DNA of 64,000 bases, taken from contig QCER01000010.1 of assembly GCA_003280515.1 (NCBI GenBank), positions 1 through 64,000 on the forward strand. The letters are read 5' to 3'. The translations under genes and the position numbers were made by a program. Numbering within the stretch: the first letter of the stretch is position 1; every line of letters begins with the position of its first letter. Below, in pieces: positions 1 to 9,370 of the stretch. The notes below the pieces were generated by a model. It was not told where the DNA came from and made no database searches. It was given only the letters and a program-made list of their open reading frames with translations. This stretch comes from Prochlorococcus sp. AG-355-P18. Its GTDB lineage: Bacteria; Cyanobacteriota; Cyanobacteriia; PCC-6307; Cyanobiaceae.

Positions 1-358
1 AAAGTGGCCTGCTTTACTAAAAAATTGGCATGATAAGCCAGAAGAAGTAATAATGCCAGAAGGTGAATCTATAAAAGATGTATCAGAAAGATCCGTAGAA
101 GCTTTTGACAAAATCTGCTCATCTCAAAAAGATAATGATCTAAGCCTTCTAGTTGCTCATGATGCAGTCAATAAAACTCTAATTTGCAAGATTCTTGGCA
201 TTAATTATTCAAATATTTGGATGATAAAACAAGGTAATGGTGGCATAACTATAGTTGACCTTTTTAATGATCCCAATAAACCCCCTGTTATTAGCGCTCT
301 AAACATTACAACCCACCTTGGAGGAATAATTGATTCAACTGCTTCAGGTGCACTTTAA
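1..358 (+). CDS. Histidine phosphatase (phosphoglycerate mutase-like) family protein, C-terminal fragment
   Basis: The reading frame is open from the left edge of the window, so the start lies upstream; an internal ATG at 53 is not the likely start. The visible part has the V-A-H-D-A-V-N-K stretch that carries the second catalytic histidine of the phosphoglycerate mutase / alpha-ribazole phosphatase fold, followed by a typical C-terminal strand region (G-N-G-G-I-T-I-V). The N-terminal R-H-G motif is outside the window. Cyanobacterial members are often named alpha-ribazole phosphatase or 2-carboxyarabinitol-1-phosphatase, but the fragment does not decide the substrate. It converges on lepB with a gap of about 55 bases. 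Confidence 0.8.
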   Translation, partial: KWPALLKNWHDKPEEVIMPEGESIKDVSERSVEAFDKICSSQKDNDLSLLVAHDAVNKTLICKILGINYSNIWMIKQGNGGITIVDLFNDPNKPPVISALNITTHLGGIIDSTASGAL

Positions 359-412
359 ATTCAAACCCTTTTTAAAATTTATTTTGATCAAGTCTTATGC
401 ATAAAAAGGGGG

Positions 413-1120
413 TTAATTATTGAAAAAGCCAACTTGACTAAGAGGCCAAAATCTGAAATATGCTTTACCAATTATCTCCTTTTTATGAAGAAATTTACTT
501 CCAGGCCAATATCTTCCATCCCAGCTATTTGATCTATTATCGCCTAAAACTAAAAAATGATCTTCAGGGACTTTAATGTTTTCAAATTCACCACATTGAT
601 TAAACAGTGATAATGAGCATTTATAAGAGACATAAGGTTCAGTAATTAATTTATTATTTATAATTAGTTCACCCTTAGTATTTACACTTACAATTTCTCC
701 TGGAAGTGCCACCACTCTTTTAATGTAAGCATCGCAAGCTTGATCCCTCAAACCAGGAATTAACGACATTGGAGGAAAACTCATAAAAAAACAATATCTT
801 TTTTTTGGTAAAGGCTTAGATCTTGATGAAATTAATTTTTCGTCAAAGGAGTAAGGTGAGTTAAAAACAACAATATCCCCTCTTTTTGGTAAAGAGTTTC
901 TTAGCGAAAATTTTTCAATAATTAACCTATCGTTTATTTGTAATTCTGGGAGCATTGAACCAGAGGGAATATAACGTGGTTCTGCCAAAAATGATCTACA
1001 AGAAGAAACAAAAAAAGTAAGTAGAATGAGGAGACCCCATTCTTTTAAAAAACTTTTAACAGAAGCAGGCATAAAATTAAAAGAGTCTTGATTTTTAAGC
1101 TTATATAAATTGTTTGGCAT
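413..1120 (-). CDS. lepB: Signal peptidase I
   Basis: This membrane-anchored serine protease removes signal peptides from exported proteins. One hydrophobic segment lies at about residues 29-40. It is followed by the S-G-S-M-L-P box, whose Ser55 is the expected nucleophile, and by K-R-V-V-A-L-P-G-E, whose Lys134 is the expected general base. The box containing G-D-N-R-S-N-S-W-D-G-R near the C terminus is also intact. At 235 residues it is longer than many cyanobacterial forms because of an insert between the two catalytic boxes (about residues 90-130). Its start overlaps the end of the upstream ArsC-like gene by 20 bases, so the two are probably translationally coupled. Confidence 0.95.
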   Translation of the reverse strand: MPNNLYKLKNQDSFNFMPASVKSFLKEWGLLILLTFFVSSCRSFLAEPRYIPSGSMLPELQINDRLIIEKFSLRNSLPKRGDIVVFNSPYSFDEKLISSRSKPLPKKRYCFFMSFPPMSLIPGLRDQACDAYIKRVVALPGEIVSVNTKGELIINNKLITEPYVSYKCSLSLFNQCGEFENIKVPEDHFLVLGDNRSNSWDGRYWPGSKFLHKKEIIGKAYFRFWPLSQVGFFNN

Positions 1121-1457
1121 ATTGAATTTCGTTAAAACCTAATATTACTTTCTTCCCTTCGTAAATCAAAAATGGTCTTTTTATTAATTTGCCATCACTT
1201 AAAAGAAGTTGAATAATTTCTTCCCTTGATAAATCATTAATATCAAGATTGAGAGTTTTAAAAGCTTTACCTCTTGTATTAAAAATCCTTTTCTTATCAT
1301 CAGAGTATTGATTTAAAGCTAGATTTAAATAATTAACAAGTGGTGGTTCCTTGACTATATCAATTAATTGGAATTCGAAATCTTTGCTTTTAAGCCACTT
1401 TTCAGCTTTTTTGCAAGTAGAGCATTTTAAATAACTATAAAAAATTATTTTTTTCAA
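1101..1457 (-). CDS. ArsC/Spx family thioredoxin-fold protein
   Basis: A 118-residue protein of the arsenate reductase / Spx / MgsR family. The N terminus has a beta strand followed by K-C-S-T-C-K-K-A (Cys12, Cys15), the CxxC active site of this fold, and residues 66-100 contain the N-T-R-G-K and K-R-P-F-L stretches typical of Spx/ArsC-like proteins. Whether it reduces arsenate or acts as a redox-sensitive regulator cannot be told from sequence. The CxxC pair is more Spx-like than the single-Cys ArsC type. It overlaps the pyrophosphatase gene upstream by 4 bases and lepB downstream by 20, which implies one transcript. Confidence 0.8.
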   Translation of the reverse strand: MKKIIFYSYLKCSTCKKAEKWLKSKDFEFQLIDIVKEPPLVNYLNLALNQYSDDKKRIFNTRGKAFKTLNLDINDLSREEIIQLLLSDGKLIKRPFLIYEGKKVILGFNEIQYAKQFI

Positions 1458-2008
1458 CTTAATTTACTAATTTTTGATTTCTTAAGTACTTTATAGTTTT
1501 TCTTTTTTAGGGGTATACAACTTTTCAATAAATTTTCAACAACATCAAAATCCCTCCAACCATCAATTTGAACTGTTCTTCCATCAAGTCCTTTACTTGT
1601 TCTAAAAAATTCAGCAACATCCTCAAGCTGATTAGGAGCAATTTGATTAATGCTCACTATATTATCTTGCCTAGGATTAGCTATAGGCACACATAAAAGT
1701 TTTCCATCATATGCACCACAATCACGCATATCCAAAACTCCAATAGGTCTAGCTTTTATTAAACAGCCCGCGAAAGTAGGCTCATCCATTATCACCATTG
1801 CATCAAGAGGAGCACCATCATCAGCGAGGGTATTTGGGATAAAACCATAATCAAAAGGGTACCGCACTGAAGAATGCAATACTCTGTCTAAGGCCATAAT
1901 TCCTGCATCAGAGCAATATTCATATTTATTCCTACTCCCTGCAGGTATTTCAACAACAATATTTACTATTCCCTTCATTGGAGATGGAGGTATTGAACTA
2001 AGGTCCAT
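1454..2008 (-). CDS. Family I inorganic pyrophosphatase paralogue with altered metal-binding signature
   Basis: It is clearly homologous to soluble family I pyrophosphatases, which hydrolyse PPi to 2 Pi: E-I-P-A-G-S-R-N-K-Y-E, R-Y-P-F-D-Y-G-F-I-P and the A-R-P-I-G-V core are all present. The family signature D-G-D-P-x-D reads D64-G-A66-P-L-D69, so the middle aspartate is alanine. The usual H-Y-K-D-L-E segment is replaced by R-T-S-K-G-L, which keeps the lysine but not the tyrosine. A second, canonical copy lies at 16762-17352. Activity is therefore likely but not certain. The start overlaps the upstream 84-residue gene by 11 bases and the end overlaps the ArsC-like gene by 4. Confidence 0.88.
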   Translation of the reverse strand: MDLSSIPPSPMKGIVNIVVEIPAGSRNKYEYCSDAGIMALDRVLHSSVRYPFDYGFIPNTLADDGAPLDAMVIMDEPTFAGCLIKARPIGVLDMRDCGAYDGKLLCVPIANPRQDNIVSINQIAPNQLEDVAEFFRTSKGLDGRTVQIDGWRDFDVVENLLKSCIPLKKKNYKVLKKSKISKLS

Positions 2009-2252
2009 CTTTTTTAAAATCGTGATTATGAATTATCTCGTTTCCTTGAGATGGAGGTCTTCCAATAAAAACGCTTATTGAAGGTAAAAAAATTGTCAAA
2101 AAGGCAAAAATAATACCTAAAGATGTTATTGATAAACTCCTTATACTTAAGGGGTCATCATCATCTCTTTCAAAATCACTTCGAGCAGGACCATGAGAAG
2201 ATTCTTCACTTGATTTACTTTGAATAGACTGCTTTGATTTCGTGTAACTCAA
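1998..2252 (-). CDS. Small single-pass membrane protein of unknown function
   Basis: An 84-residue protein I do not recognise. The first 35 residues are polar, with a run of four aspartates at about residues 30-33. A hydrophobic stretch (about residues 43-65) looks like one transmembrane helix, and a short polar tail contains H-N-H. Support for it being real comes from its 11-base overlap with the downstream pyrophosphatase start, which suggests a coupled operon, and from the lack of any competing gene. Function unknown. Confidence 0.65.
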   Translation of the reverse strand: MSYTKSKQSIQSKSSEESSHGPARSDFERDDDDPLSIRSLSITSLGIIFAFLTIFLPSISVFIGRPPSQGNEIIHNHDFKKDGP

Positions 2253-2348
2253 GAACGCTTAATTGGTAAAGATTAAGGAGATAATTAAACATCATTATCT
2301 TACATTCAAAATGTCAATAAATCAAAACATTCAATGGTATTTTCTAAA

Positions 2349-2699
2349 TTAATCTTTTTCTAGCAAAGACCTGATAGATTTTAGCTCCTCTAATATTTGC
2401 ACCAGTATATTTTGAGCAGCGGAGGATGGTGTATTGAAGACCTCTACCGTAACCTCCTTAATTCTTAAAATATCTTTTGCAAATCTTGCTACCTCATTAG
2501 GATGAAACTTTAAAGGATCTTTTTGATCAGTTCTAAATTCGGGATTTAATTTTCTTGGATTAAAGCTAGGGTTTAGGTTTCTTAAATCCGTATTTGTATA
2601 CCTATACACAGAAGCTCTTGATCTGTTTAGGAATTTTTGAACTTCATCAATACCTACTAATTCCTCTTCGCTAGAAATATTGGAGTCTATATTTTCCAT
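2349..2699 (-). CDS. Small helix-turn-helix protein, unknown function
   Basis: A 116-residue protein. Residues about 15-36 (G-I-D-E-V-Q-K-F-L, then R-S-R-A-S-V-Y-R-Y) look like a MerR/excisionase-type helix-turn-helix in which a strand of DNA would be read by the second helix. The C-terminal third (E-I-L-V-Q-I-L-E-E-L-K-S-I-R-S-L-L-like) is predicted amphipathic and could form a short coiled coil for dimerisation. It is separated by 96 bases from the next minus-strand gene and is divergent from proS, so it could regulate either side or itself. I know of no characterised homologue. Confidence 0.75.
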   Translation of the reverse strand: MENIDSNISSEEELVGIDEVQKFLNRSRASVYRYTNTDLRNLNPSFNPRKLNPEFRTDQKDPLKFHPNEVARFAKDILRIKEVTVEVFNTPSSAAQNILVQILEELKSIRSLLEKD

Positions 2700-2873
2700 A
2701 AACTTAAGAAAATGTTTTAGTAATAATGAACTTTTAAAATAATTTGAACTTCATTACTGAAGAAGTTAGCAGAAACAATATTTTTAAACTAGCCGGATTT
2801 AGGGACTCAAGACACTTTAAATTAATTTTTCATCTTAATTGATAAAATTAATTATTATTAAGGATTTTTTTGT

Positions 2874-4676
2874 ATGCGCGTGACAACCTCATTTCCTCTG
2901 GGGACACTTCGTGACACACCTTCTGAAGCCGAGATTATTTCACATCAATTACTTTTAAAAGCTGGGTATATCCGCAGAGTTAACAGCGGAATTTATGCAT
3001 ACATGCCAATAATGCTTAGAGTTATTGAAAAAATATCCGCAATAATTGAGAGAGAACTTAATAGTATTGGCTGTACAAAACTACTATTACCCCAACTGCA
3101 TCCCGCAGATTTATGGAGAAAAAGTGAAAGGTGGGAAGGATATACTGCTGGAGAAGGAATAATGTTTAATCTCAAAGATAGACAAGGTAAAGAATTTGGT
3201 TTAGCTCCAACTCACGAAGAGGTGATCACGAGTATTGCATCAGAGACCATCAACTCCTATAAGCAATTACCTCAATGTTTTTATCAAATTCAGACAAAAT
3301 TTAGAGATGAAATAAGGCCAAGGTTTGGATTAATGAGAAGTAGAGAATTTATAATGAAAGATGGTTATTCTTTTCATTCTTCAGAAAACGATCTGGTTTC
3401 TTTCTATGAAAAGGTAGGCAATGCCTATGAAAATATTTTTAAATCTTGTGGACTGCAGACAGTAGGAGTTGAAGCTGATAGTGGAGCAATTGGCGGTGCT
3501 TCATCTAAAGAATTCATGGTCACTGCTGATGCTGGGGAGGATTCCATTTTGTTTACTCAAAGTGGTTCTTATGCTGCAAATATTGAAAAAGCTGTTTCTT
3601 TACCCTCTCAACCTATTCCAATAAAAGATAATATTGCAGAGTGGTTGGAAACACCTCATCAGAAAACAATCCTAGAAGTTTGCGATAAGAATAATTTAGA
3701 CCCTAGTCAGATTATTAAAGTAGTATTATTCCTTGCACAGTTCGAAGGTGAATTTGAGGCCCCAATTCTTGCTTGCATAAGAGGCGATCAACACATTAAT
3801 GAAGTAAAGCTTTTTAACTTAATAAGTAAACTTCATAATTTCAATCTTGTTAATCTTAAAAAGATTGAAGACAAAAATACTATCGAAAAAAATCTAGTTG
3901 ATTTGCCCTTAGGTTTTATCGGGCCAGATTTAGATAATAAAACTATTAAAACTAGTTCTAATTGGGATAAAAATTGGACAAGAATAATTGACCATTCTGC
4001 AAGTGAGCTTTCAAAGTTCATAAGTGGTGGGAATAAAGTCAATTTCCATAAATTTTTTCAAGAATTTTCTTTTGCTTCGAAAGACTATCTAATTGGGGAT
4101 ATCCGGAATGCCAAAAAAGGAGATAAGGTAAGTATTGATAATGATGAAGAACTTAAAGAAAAAAAAGGTATCGAGATTGGACATATTTTCCAACTAGGTC
4201 AAAAATATAGTGAAAAATTAAATGCAAAGTTCTCTGATAAGGATGGTAAGTTAAAAAATTTATGGATGGGTTGTTATGGAATAGGAGTGACAAGAATAGC
4301 TCAATCCGCTATAGAACAGAATCATGATCAAAAGGGAATTTGTTGGCCCATCCAGATTGCTCCTTTTGAAGTTATTATTATCCCAACAAATCTAAAAGAT
4401 CCTATCCAAAGTGATCTTACTGAGCAAATCTATAACAACTTTTTAATTAATAAAATTGATGTCCTTCTTGATGATAGAAACGATAGAGCTGGAGTGAAAT
4501 TTAAAGATGCGGAATTAATTGGTATTCCTTTTCAGATAATTATTGGCAGAGATTCTATCAATAAAGAAGTAGAACTTTTATGCAGATCAAATAATACCAA
4601 GCTTAAAATTAGTACTGATAAATTGTTAGAAACATTTATTTCCGAATCTAAAATAATGTACAATAAAAAGTCTTGA
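2874..4676 (+). CDS. proS: Prolyl-tRNA synthetase (bacterial type, with insertion domain)
   Basis: A class II aminoacyl-tRNA synthetase that charges tRNA-Pro. The N terminus (T-L-R-D-T-P-S-E-A-E) and motif 2 region (Q-I-Q-T-K-F-R-D-E-I-R-P-R) are typical of bacterial ProRS. Motif 3 is G-I-G-V-T-R-I near residue 474. About residues 225-400 form the editing insertion domain that removes misacylated Ala, and the last 120 residues are the anticodon-binding domain. At 600 residues it is slightly longer than the E. coli enzyme. An AAGGA ribosome site lies about 10 bases before ATG 2874. Psb27 follows 27 bases downstream. Confidence 0.97.
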   Translation: MRVTTSFPLGTLRDTPSEAEIISHQLLLKAGYIRRVNSGIYAYMPIMLRVIEKISAIIERELNSIGCTKLLLPQLHPADLWRKSERWEGYTAGEGIMFNLKDRQGKEFGLAPTHEEVITSIASETINSYKQLPQCFYQIQTKFRDEIRPRFGLMRSREFIMKDGYSFHSSENDLVSFYEKVGNAYENIFKSCGLQTVGVEADSGAIGGASSKEFMVTADAGEDSILFTQSGSYAANIEKAVSLPSQPIPIKDNIAEWLETPHQKTILEVCDKNNLDPSQIIKVVLFLAQFEGEFEAPILACIRGDQHINEVKLFNLISKLHNFNLVNLKKIEDKNTIEKNLVDLPLGFIGPDLDNKTIKTSSNWDKNWTRIIDHSASELSKFISGGNKVNFHKFFQEFSFASKDYLIGDIRNAKKGDKVSIDNDEELKEKKGIEIGHIFQLGQKYSEKLNAKFSDKDGKLKNLWMGCYGIGVTRIAQSAIEQNHDQKGICWPIQIAPFEVIIIPTNLKDPIQSDLTEQIYNNFLINKIDVLLDDRNDRAGVKFKDAELIGIPFQIIIGRDSINKEVELLCRSNNTKLKISTDKLLETFISESKIMYNKKS

Positions 4677-4703
4677 GGCTTATTTTTTTTTGGGAGCTAA
4701 GTT

Positions 4704-5141
4704 ATGTTACTGAAATGGACATCAAAATTATTTTTTAAGAATCTTACTAGAGCTATATCTTTTGCAATATCCTTAATTGTTGTTTTTACACTATTTAGTT
4801 CCCCTTCCTTAGCTGCAAAAACGGCTATGACAGGTGACTATACAAAGGATACTATTTCAGTTGTTAAAACATTACAAACAGCTGTTGATACTCCAAAAGA
4901 TTCTCCAAATAAAGATGAAGTAAGAAGTGAGGCTCTTACGCTCATAACTGACTATATTTCCAGATATAGAAATAGAGGGATGGTGAATAAAACACAATCA
5001 TTTACCACAATGCAAACAGCATTAAATGCTATGGCAGGTCATTACAAAAACTTTGCAAGTAGACCTTTACCAGATAAACTTAAGGAGCGTTTAACCAAAG
5101 AATTTTCTCTTGCTGAAAAAATGGTTCTAAGAGAAAGTTGA
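4704..5141 (+). CDS. psb27: Photosystem II assembly factor Psb27 (no lipobox)
   Basis: Psb27 binds the lumenal side of CP43 during photosystem II assembly and repair. The mature part matches the family: a conserved G-D-Y start, D-Y-I-S-R-Y-R, S-F-T-T-M-Q-T-A-L-N and R-P-L-P-D-K-L motifs in a four-helix arrangement. The N terminus is a signal peptide with a hydrophobic core at about residues 17-32 and a likely cleavage after S-L-A-A. Unlike the lipoprotein form of model cyanobacteria there is no cysteine anywhere in the 145 residues, so it cannot be lipid-anchored. A GGGAG ribosome site precedes ATG 4704. purA follows 81 bases downstream. Confidence 0.93.
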   Translation: MLLKWTSKLFFKNLTRAISFAISLIVVFTLFSSPSLAAKTAMTGDYTKDTISVVKTLQTAVDTPKDSPNKDEVRSEALTLITDYISRYRNRGMVNKTQSFTTMQTALNAMAGHYKNFASRPLPDKLKERLTKEFSLAEKMVLRES

Positions 5142-5162
5142 TACAATTCATTTACTTTTTAA

Positions 5163-6533
<1,371 letters not shown>

Positions 6534-6547
6534 TTTATTAAAAATTA

Positions 6548-7552
6548 ATGAAGAAATCCTTTAGACATCATGAATCTAATAGAAAGATTGATCTCATTGG
6601 TCTGGGCAACGCAATAGTAGACATTATTGTAAATATTGAAGATGAGTTTCTTGAGATAAATAATCTGGATAAAGGATCAATGAATCTAATTAATTCTGAT
6701 GAATCTCAGAGGTTGTTAGAAAATTGCAAAGTGATCAAACAAATTTCAGGCGGATCCTCAGCAAATACCGTTGTTTCTTTAGCAGAATTAGGTAACCATG
6801 TGCAGTTTATAGGAAGAGTGAAAAATGATCAATTAGGGAATTTCTTTTCTGCCGATATAAAAAAAAGTAAAACTAAATTTAATACTCCACCAACTATTGA
6901 AGGTGCGCCAACAGCTCATTCAATCATTTTGGTTACCCCTGATGCACAAAGAACTATGTGCACTTACCTAGGAGCATCTATAGAGTTTGAACCAAAAGAT
7001 ATTGACTTTACTGTAATTAAGGAAAGTAAATACTTATATTTAGAAGGATATTTATGGGACAGCGAATTAGCTAAAAAAGCTTTTATTAAAGCCGCCCAAA
7101 TTGCAAAACAATCTAATACAAAAATAATCCTTTCTTTGTCTGATTCATTTTGTGTAGATAGACACCGAGAGAGTTTCTTGGAATTAATTGATAATTATGT
7201 AGATATAGTTTTTTGTAATGAATCTGAGGTGTTGAGTCTATTTAAAAAAGATAAATTAGCAAGCTGCCAAGAAGACCTCTTTTCACTATGTGAATTAGCC
7301 GTAGTAACTTTAGGTAGCAAAGGTTCTCTCATAGTTAATAAGAATAATGTTGAAATAATTGAGTCAATAACGAAAGGCAAGATAATTGATACTACAGGAG
7401 CAGGAGATATTTATGCGGGAGGATTTATCCATGGATTAATAAACAATTGTTCCCTCAAAAAATGCGGAGAGATAGCTTCAATTTGTGCGGGACAAATAAT
7501 TACACAATTAGGATCTAGATCAGATATTGATCTTAAAGAGTTAATAAAATAG
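6548..7552 (+). CDS. PfkB-family (ribokinase-like) sugar or nucleoside kinase
   Basis: A 334-residue PfkB fold kinase. The N-terminal signature G-G-S-S-A-N-T-V-V-S-L-A (about residues 72-83) binds the substrate, and the C-terminal D-T-T-G-A-G-D-I-Y-A-G-G-F holds the anion hole and the catalytic aspartate. The pattern is closest to adenosine-kinase / ribokinase-like proteins. Because it lies 14 bases after purA, a purine nucleoside is a reasonable substrate guess, but this is inference from position. The gene converges on cutA with only 6 bases between stops. Confidence 0.9.
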   Translation: MKKSFRHHESNRKIDLIGLGNAIVDIIVNIEDEFLEINNLDKGSMNLINSDESQRLLENCKVIKQISGGSSANTVVSLAELGNHVQFIGRVKNDQLGNFFSADIKKSKTKFNTPPTIEGAPTAHSIILVTPDAQRTMCTYLGASIEFEPKDIDFTVIKESKYLYLEGYLWDSELAKKAFIKAAQIAKQSNTKIILSLSDSFCVDRHRESFLELIDNYVDIVFCNESEVLSLFKKDKLASCQEDLFSLCELAVVTLGSKGSLIVNKNNVEIIESITKGKIIDTTGAGDIYAGGFIHGLINNCSLKKCGEIASICAGQIITQLGSRSDIDLKELIK

Positions 7553-7558
7553 ATTTAA

Positions 7559-7864
7559 TCAAATAGTCTTATTCAACCAATCATAATATTTCATCTCAGC
7601 ATGGTATTTTTTGTAAATAATTTGAGGGACATCATATGTGGAATTTTTATTTACGAAATCAAATAAACAATCTTTAAATTCTAGTTTACTTTTTATTGTG
7701 ATTTCAAACTCTTTAGTTTCTTCAATATAATCATCCCACTTATAAATTGAAAAAATTTGCTTTATCGAAACACAAGCTGCAAGTTTATTTTGTATTAGTA
7801 ATTTAGCCATTCGCAAAGCATTTGCGTTACTTGATTCAGTTGTGATCATAACTAATACTTCCAT
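7559..7864 (-). CDS. cutA: CutA1 divalent-cation tolerance family protein
   Basis: A 101-residue protein with the CutA ferredoxin-like fold: the N-terminal strand M-E-V-L-V-M-I-T-T, the A-L-R-M-A-K-L-L-I-Q helix with L-A-A-C-V-S-I, and the Y-K-W-D block in the middle, followed by Y-D-V-P-Q-I. CutA forms very stable trimers. Its link to copper tolerance is historical and its real role is unsettled. It is separated from the cobK-like gene by 13 bases on the same strand and is probably co-transcribed with it. Confidence 0.9.
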   Translation of the reverse strand: MEVLVMITTESSNANALRMAKLLIQNKLAACVSIKQIFSIYKWDDYIEETKEFEITIKSKLEFKDCLFDFVNKNSTYDVPQIIYKKYHAEMKYYDWLNKTI

Positions 7865-7877
7865 AATGAATTAAACA

Positions 7878-8690
7878 TCAGTATTTTTTAATTATGTGAT
7901 TTATCAAATTGTGATATTGATCAAAAGAGTAAGAATAATCATTTTTAACTTTTGGCCTTTTTACCAAAAATAACTTCATTTTACTGCCAGAAACTATACT
8001 CTCCCAGTTTTTCTGAGAATAACTTCCAGATTCTCTACATAGAACATAATCTATCTCCCAAAAATCACAAAGTTTTTTTTCTAAAATGCTTTTATTATTT
8101 TTACTCGGTTCAAGTATCGCTATGTTTGAATTTTTAATACATGATCCAAAAGCTTTAGTTATACTCTCATAAGTAGGAAGTACCCTTGTAAATACATTTG
8201 CTTTACAATTCATATAATATTTAGCTGTATCGTTAAGGCATCTTGATCCTATTGCCAGAAGAATATTCTTATTTTCTATATCAACTTTATTTATGTCCTT
8301 TAAATCATCAATATAAAAAAAATTATTAGTATTATTTATTAGAGATTTCTTTATTAGAGATTTCCTCTCAAATAGCAAGAGGGGTATATTAATCTCTTTA
8401 CATGCATTATTAAGATTTTTAGAAATTATTATGGCAAACGGATGAGTAGCATCGACAACGCATGTGATTTTATTTTTATTTATGAAATTAATTATTTGAT
8501 CTTTATTATTTAATTTACCCGTAATGATATGTAACTTTGGATTTTCAATATAAGCTTGCCCTGCTTTATAAGTTAAAACACTTGCAAAGACTGAATAATT
8601 TAGTTCAAGAAGCCTATTAGCTATTACAGGTCCATCCGAAGTTCCTGATAGGATCCAAACATTTTTATAGCAATTTTCTTGATTCTGCAT
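7878..8690 (-). CDS. cobK: Precorrin-6A reductase (CobK/CbiJ family)
   Basis: It reduces precorrin-6A (or its cobalt form) in ring contraction of the corrin in cobalamin synthesis. The N terminus W-I-L-S-G-T-S-D-G and V-V-D-A-T-H-P-F-A near residue 80 are diagnostic of the family, and the C-terminal half has the L-C-R-E-S-G-S segment. It is 270 residues, somewhat AT-biased with many Asn and Lys codons. Another cobalamin gene, cobM, lies far away at 45.8 kb, so the pathway is dispersed. It is divergent from ssb, with 28 bases between the starts. Confidence 0.88.
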   Translation of the reverse strand: MQNQENCYKNVWILSGTSDGPVIANRLLELNYSVFASVLTYKAGQAYIENPKLHIITGKLNNKDQIINFINKNKITCVVDATHPFAIIISKNLNNACKEINIPLLLFERKSLIKKSLINNTNNFFYIDDLKDINKVDIENKNILLAIGSRCLNDTAKYYMNCKANVFTRVLPTYESITKAFGSCIKNSNIAILEPSKNNKSILEKKLCDFWEIDYVLCRESGSYSQKNWESIVSGSKMKLFLVKRPKVKNDYSYSFDQYHNLINHIIKKY

Positions 8691-8718
8691 CAGTATGTCT
8701 TTAATTAAGTAGTAAGTA

Positions 8719-9144
8719 ATGAATCATTGTTTAATTCAGGCGGTAATTAATAGCGCTCCCCAAATGAGGTATACCAAAGAAAACCAAACTCCAATTGCAG
8801 AAATGATTGTTAATTTTAAAGGATTACGTAGCGAAGATCCAACCAGAGATCTCAAGATCATAGGATGGGGAAATATTGCCCAAGAAATGGTAGATGGACT
8901 AAAGGAAGGGCAAAATATTGTTATTGAGGGACGTCTAAAGATGAATTCTGTAACTAGAAAAGACGGAACAAAAGAAAAGCAACCAGAACTAACAGCTTCA
9001 AAGATTCATCAAATATCACCATTTGAGGTTTTCAATTCTGATCAAAAAGAAAATAATAAGTCATTTGAAAATAAAGAAACTACCGAAAAATCTAATTGGG
9101 ATAGTTCACCTTTAGTACCTGAAGTTGACGAAATACCTTTTTAA
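8719..9144 (+). CDS. ssb: Single-stranded DNA-binding protein
   Basis: A 141-residue SSB. Residues 1-105 form the OB fold, with the G-W-G-N-I-A-Q and V-I-E-G-R-L-K-M-N strands. The tail is rich in Asn and Glu and ends D-E-I-P-F, the acidic tip that binds partner proteins such as RecO, PriA or exonucleases. It is divergent from the cobK-like gene. The next plus-strand feature is beyond a small minus-strand gene that begins right after its stop. Confidence 0.94.
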   Translation: MNHCLIQAVINSAPQMRYTKENQTPIAEMIVNFKGLRSEDPTRDLKIIGWGNIAQEMVDGLKEGQNIVIEGRLKMNSVTRKDGTKEKQPELTASKIHQISPFEVFNSDQKENNKSFENKETTEKSNWDSSPLVPEVDEIPF

Positions 9145-9145
9145 A

Positions 9146-9328
9146 TCAAATTTCAACATTATTTTCTTGAACACTTATAATTAACTTGCTAATTTTTCTT
9201 TCAAGCGCGGCAAGCTCGCTTCTTATTTCTGGCCATTTACCTTTATCAAGATTTTCTAGTAGCCATGCTCTATCTTGATCAAGTTTAAAAATTAAATCTC
9301 CTTGATTTGCAGTATTAGGATCTTGCAT
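9146..9328 (-). CDS. Small conserved-looking protein, unknown function
   Basis: A 60-residue ORF filling the space between ssb and the DUF2854 gene without overlapping either. The protein is mostly helical and charged (R-S-E-L-A-A-L-E-R-K-I-S-K-L pattern with heptad spacing), suggesting a short coiled coil. There is no recognised domain. It is called because the composition is protein-like, unlike the shadow frames, and nothing else occupies the interval. Confidence 0.55.
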   Translation of the reverse strand: MQDPNTANQGDLIFKLDQDRAWLLENLDKGKWPEIRSELAALERKISKLIISVQENNVEI

Positions 9329-9370
9329 AATACTTGTTAGCCCATTTAAAACTCATTCTACTAAATCAAA

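Noticed and set aside
361-412. Imperfect inverted repeat between the histidine phosphatase and lepB as a terminator
   Set aside because: The arms (ACCCTTTTTA and TAAAAAGGGGG) are mismatched in length with a loop of about 25 bases, so a functional hairpin is doubtful.
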